Shown piece after piece: positions 61,626-64,000 of a DNA stretch of 64,000 nucleotides (positions are counted from its first letter, which is position 1; every line of letters begins with the position of its first letter). The notes beneath the pieces were generated by a model. The model was not told the origin of the DNA. It worked only from the letters and a program-made list of their open reading frames with translations, and did no database searches. Both the position numbers and the translations under genes were made by a program. The DNA is from Sphingomonas sp. CCH9-E2. Lineage in GTDB: Bacteria; Pseudomonadota; Alphaproteobacteria; Sphingomonadales; Sphingomonadaceae. Where the stretch lies: contig NZ_LSJM01000454.1 in NCBI RefSeq assembly GCF_001557215.1, positions 20,997 to 84,996 on the forward strand, given 5' to 3'.

Positions 61626-61631
61626 ATGCCA
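61598..61631. promoter_or_regulatory. Operator repeats overlapping the TA promoter
   Basis: TGCCA (61598-61602) is inverted against TGGCA (61605-61609). TGGCAT (61605-61610) is inverted against ATGCCA (61626-61631). The repeats straddle the -35 and -10 boxes, as expected for autorepression by the Xre antitoxin. Confidence 0.6.
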
Positions 61632-61645
61632 TAAGGAGACTACGC

Positions 61646-62059
61646 ATGACCGCCCTGCACCGCGTCGAGACCACGCCCCCGCCTTTCGTTCCCGAGCCGA
61701 TCTCGGATGCCGAAGGCGCGGCCATGTTCCGCGCCGTGGTCAACCTGTTCCGCCTGTGGGACCTCACCGACGAGCAGGCCGCGCTGCTGCTCGACATGCC
61801 TGTGCGCACCTATCGCCGCTGGAAGGCCGGCGAACAGGGCCGGCTCGACCGCGACAAGAAGGCGCGCCTTTCCAACCTGATGGGCATCCACAAGGCGCTG
61901 CGGCTCGTCTTCCGCGAGCCGCAGCGCGGCTATGCCTGGATCAAGGCCGCGAACGAGGCGTTCGGCGGGCGCTCGGCACTCGACATCATGCTCGGCGGCG
62001 AGCTCACCGACCTCATGCGGCTGCGGCGCTACCTCGACGCGGAGCGCGGCGGCTGGTGA
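61646..62059 (+). CDS. Xre/MbcA/ParS-type antitoxin
   Basis: A 137-residue protein with an Xre-like helix-turn-helix (about 30-80: MFRAVVNLFRLWDLTDEQAALLLDMPVRTYRRWKAGEQGRLDRDKKARLSNLMGIHKAL) and a C-terminal toxin-binding domain (PQRGYAWIKAANEAFGGRSALDIMLGGELTDLMRLRRYLDAERGGW) typical of RES-Xre modules. It neutralises the RES toxin and represses the operon. The ATG at 61646 has ATAAGGAG upstream. Its stop overlaps the toxin start (GTGA, 62056-62059). Confidence 0.9.
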   Translation: MTALHRVETTPPPFVPEPISDAEGAAMFRAVVNLFRLWDLTDEQAALLLDMPVRTYRRWKAGEQGRLDRDKKARLSNLMGIHKALRLVFREPQRGYAWIKAANEAFGGRSALDIMLGGELTDLMRLRRYLDAERGGW

Positions 62060-62796
62060 TCGCGCCCGGGCGCCTGGCGCGCACGCAGGTCGAGTGGAAC
62101 GGGGCGGTGCGGATCATCCGCAGCCTCTATCCGCCGATCGACCTGTTCGAGGACATTGCCGACCCGGCCGACTGGCCGCTCCTGATCGCGGCCGAGCAGA
62201 AGACCAACCCGCGGCTGATGGAGACGATCGGCGCGCTCGACCTGGTGCCGCCCGGGCGCCGCGTCGCGGGTCCCGGCGCCAGCTATCTGATGGCGCCGTT
62301 CACCCATGCCAGCACCGACCGGCCGAGCCGCTTCACCGACGGCAGCTACGGCGTGCTCTACGCGGGCAACCGCTTCCGTACCGCTTTGCTCGAGACGATC
62401 CACCACCATGCCCGCTTCATGGCGCGGACGCGCGAAGCGCCCGGCTGGACCTCGCAGTTCCGCGAAATCCTGCTCGATATCCGCGCCGAGCTGCACGACC
62501 TGCGTGGGCGCGCGCGCGGCCTTGCCGAAGTGCTCGATCCCGCCGACCACACGGCCGCCCGGCGGCTAGGCGCCGCCCTGCGCGCGAGCGGTTCGGACGG
62601 CATCGTCTACCCGAGCCTGCGTGACGACGGCGGCGAATGCGTCGGCCTCTTCTACCCCGACCTGGCGCACAATCCGCGCCAGGGCCGCCATCTCGACTAT
62701 CATTGGGACGGTGCCCGCGTGGACCTCTACCGCGATGCCGGCTCGGGCGAGGTGTTCCGGATAGTCGAGACCGACGAAGGCCTGGGCGCGATATAA
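62056..62796 (+). CDS. RES-domain toxin (NAD+-degrading type)
   Basis: A 246-residue toxin starting with GTG. The RES domain is recognisable from about residue 75 (LMAPFTHASTDRPSRFTDGSYGVLYAGNRFRTALLETIHHHARFM), the Arg/Ser-rich R-F-x-x-G-x-x-G-V-x-Y pattern and the late GSDGIVYPSLRDDGGECVGLFYP. RES toxins are NAD+ phosphorylases or hydrolases that deplete NAD. With the antitoxin it forms a complete addiction module for the mobile element. Confidence 0.9.
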   Translation: MIAPGRLARTQVEWNGAVRIIRSLYPPIDLFEDIADPADWPLLIAAEQKTNPRLMETIGALDLVPPGRRVAGPGASYLMAPFTHASTDRPSRFTDGSYGVLYAGNRFRTALLETIHHHARFMARTREAPGWTSQFREILLDIRAELHDLRGRARGLAEVLDPADHTAARRLGAALRASGSDGIVYPSLRDDGGECVGLFYPDLAHNPRQGRHLDYHWDGARVDLYRDAGSGEVFRIVETDEGLGAI

Positions 62797-63274
62797 CGTT
62801 CGCGCGCCGGGCTCGCTCGACGGCCTTGCCGCCGGCCTTGCGCGACGGGCCGGTACGTTCCGATTGCCCCCGGCAAGGGCCGCGAACGGGCTGCTCCGCC
62901 ATGCCTCGGCGGGGGAGCAGGCCACCCTCGCGCGGGCGCATCCGACCTTGGCCGCCTGCATGCCGGACGCGCGTTTCGACAACGCGGGCGGGCCGCACGC
63001 CTCCTTGCCACGGCGTTCGCACCGCCCCGCTTCCGGCTCCTGGGCTCAGACCTGGAACGGCCGCCGGCCGCGCCAAACCATCGCGGGCGCGCTTATTTCC
63101 CCGCCGTCCTGCGGCCGGCTCCTCGCGGACGCTTCGCTCCAAATAAGCGCTTGCGCTCCGGTCCTCCGCTCGCGCTCCGGCCCTCACGGGTTTGCGCATC
63201 CGGCTCCGTGCCGTTCCTCCGGTCCGCCCATCGCCCGGGAACGGTTTCGGGCGAGATACCTAAGGAGACGATCA
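62797..63274. other. Gene-free stretch between RES toxin and DUF736 gene
   Basis: About 480 bp. The DUF736 frame stays open through most of it but shows no family sequence, so it is not taken as an N-terminal extension. It probably contains the DUF736 promoter; no clear boxes or terminator were identified. Direct GCTCC/CTCCG-rich runs lie near 63120-63190. Confidence 0.4.
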
Positions 63275-63595
63275 ATGCCCGCCATCGGTTATGTCACCCG
63301 CAACGGAGAAGGCTTCAAGGGCCAGCTCAAGACGCTCTCGATCCGCACCGAGATCGAGATCCTGCCCAACCGCTCGAAGAGCTCGGACGCGCAGCCCGAC
63401 TACCGGGTCTCGGCCGGCGGCGTCGAGGTGGGGGCCGGCTGGGTCCGGCGCGGCGAGATGTCCGGCAAGGACTATGTGTCGCTGAGTCTCGCCGCTCCCG
63501 AGTTCGGCCCGCGCCGGCTCTACGCCAACCTCGGCCGCGCCGCCGGCCAGGACGACGACGACGCCTTCGCGATCATCTGGAACCCGGCCGACTGA
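63275..63595 (+). CDS. DUF736 family protein
   Basis: A 106-residue protein: MPAIGYVTRNGEGFKGQLKT, then LSIRTEIEILPNRSKSSDAQPDYRVSAGGVEVGAGWVRRGEMSGKDYVSLSLAAPEFGPRRLYANLGRAAGQDDDDAFAIIWNP, which matches DUF736 throughout. The family is a marker of plasmids and integrative conjugative elements in Alphaproteobacteria; function unknown. The ATG is preceded by TAAGGAGA. Confidence 0.92.
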   Translation: MPAIGYVTRNGEGFKGQLKTLSIRTEIEILPNRSKSSDAQPDYRVSAGGVEVGAGWVRRGEMSGKDYVSLSLAAPEFGPRRLYANLGRAAGQDDDDAFAIIWNPAD

Positions 63596-63761
63596 GTCGG
63601 CCAAGCGCTTCCGCGCCCGCAGGCGCGGGAGCGCAAGCCCCCAGAAATGGGGGGTCGAATTTGCGTGCATCGATTTTCGACCCTGCCGGGCGCGGCGCGC
63701 TCGGGCCAGCTTGGGCCCGTCGCGGCGACAGGCCGCACGAACCCGAGCACGGACCAGACCC

Positions 63762-63989
63762 ATGGACGATGACGCCGCCGCGCGCGCCAAGGCCGCGCGC
63801 GAATCCTGCCCCTTCCTCACCGCCAAGCAGGCCGCCTTCCACCTCGGAATCGCGCGCTCGACACTGAAGGCGATGCGGCTCGCCGGAAGGGGCCCGCGCT
63901 GCCGCCGGCACGGCCGGACCTGGCGCTACCATATCGACGACATCGAGGCCTGGTCGGCGGCGAACGCGCGGGGCGGCGACCATGGCTGA
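63762..63989 (+). CDS. AlpA/excisionase-like helix-turn-helix protein
   Basis: A 75-residue DNA-binding protein with an MerR/AlpA-type helix-turn-helix: CPFLTAKQAAFHLGIARSTLKAMRLAGRGPRCRRHGRTWRYHIDDIEAWSAAN. Proteins of this form next to DUF736 and replication/transfer genes act as excisionases or regulators of element transfer. It overlaps the start of the next, truncated frame. Confidence 0.85.
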   Translation: MDDDAAARAKAARESCPFLTAKQAAFHLGIARSTLKAMRLAGRGPRCRRHGRTWRYHIDDIEAWSAANARGGDHG

Positions 63990-64000
63990 GCCCCGCGACC
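63982..64000 (+). CDS. Start of next gene (truncated by window edge)
   Basis: An ATG at 63982 overlaps the end of the HTH gene and opens a frame MAEPRD that runs off the window. In related elements the next gene is often a replication initiator, but only six codons are visible, so this is not assigned. Confidence 0.3.

Noticed and set aside
62864..63274. Extended N-terminus for the DUF736 gene
   Set aside because: The frame is open only because of high GC. The domain and a good ribosome site begin at 63275.
20460..64000. Search for a direct repeat of the tRNA-Ser 3' end (right attachment site)
   Set aside because: No convincing second copy was seen by eye in the window; it may lie beyond the right edge.
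1..64000. CRISPR array or rRNA operon
   Set aside because: No regularly spaced direct repeats and no rRNA-like sequence were seen.

Overview
The window looks like a chromosomal segment of a sphingomonad (Alphaproteobacteria, Sphingomonadaceae). The evidence is uniformly high GC with G/C-ending codons, a SciP (DUF1153) cell-cycle regulator that is typical of Alphaproteobacteria, an MlaEFD operon with a PqiC-like lipoprotein, FecI/FecR/TonB-receptor signalling, and a lasso-peptide locus with an isopeptidase of the type known from sphingomonads and Caulobacterales.

From 1 to about 20,460 the gene content is ordinary core genome: gltD-gltB (gltB runs off the left edge), uppP, an NDUFA9-like NAD(P)-binding protein, pdxH, a cation-diffusion-facilitator pump, mnmA, sciP, two GlsB/YeaQ membrane proteins around a SIMPL-domain protein, a two-gene RND efflux operon, a DUF445 protein, an HAD-IB phosphatase, the mlaE-mlaF-mlaD-lipoprotein operon, a cyclophilin and tRNA-Ser(GGA).

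A tyrosine integrase begins about 180 bp after the 3' end of the tRNA. Nearly everything from there to 64,000 looks like one integrated element or a stack of accessory modules. In order they are: (a) a HigB/HigA-type toxin-antitoxin pair (22.0-22.7 kb). (b) A leftward operon encoding a Cas4/RecB-like nuclease plus RNase H-like domain plus SF1 helicase, a Mre11/SbcD-type nuclease and a hook-less SbcC/YhaN-type ATPase, with a divergent WYL regulator (22.7-31.0 kb). (c) A leftward, tightly packed operon of a RapA/SNF2-type helicase, an Hsp70/actin-fold ATPase, an McrB-like AAA+ protein with an EVE/PUA-like insertion, McrC, a HEPN-motif protein and a DUF3883 nuclease-like protein (31.1-42.2 kb). 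It resembles an expanded type IV restriction or anti-phage system. (d) A complete lasso-peptide locus: FecI-like sigma factor, FecR, TonB receptor and isopeptidase on the plus strand; cyclase C, leader-binding/protease B and a 43-residue precursor on the minus strand (42.9-52.1 kb). I read the precursor directly from the sequence. (e) A quorum-sensing block, luxR - luxI - phytanoyl-CoA-dioxygenase-like - GntR, running in the same direction and just upstream of the lasso precursor (52.2-55.2 kb). (f) A frameshifted DUF6499/DUF2285 gene, an unrecognised cargo gene, and mobile-element housekeeping genes: ArdC-like antirestriction protein, DUF2958, ParB-like protein, Xre/RES toxin-antitoxin, DUF736 and an AlpA-like HTH (55.4-64.0 kb). 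The last module continues past the right edge.

The strongest candidates for something undescribed are module (c), seen as one six- or seven-gene unit, the possible linkage of quorum sensing to the lasso operon, and the new lasso precursor itself. No rRNA genes and no CRISPR array were seen.
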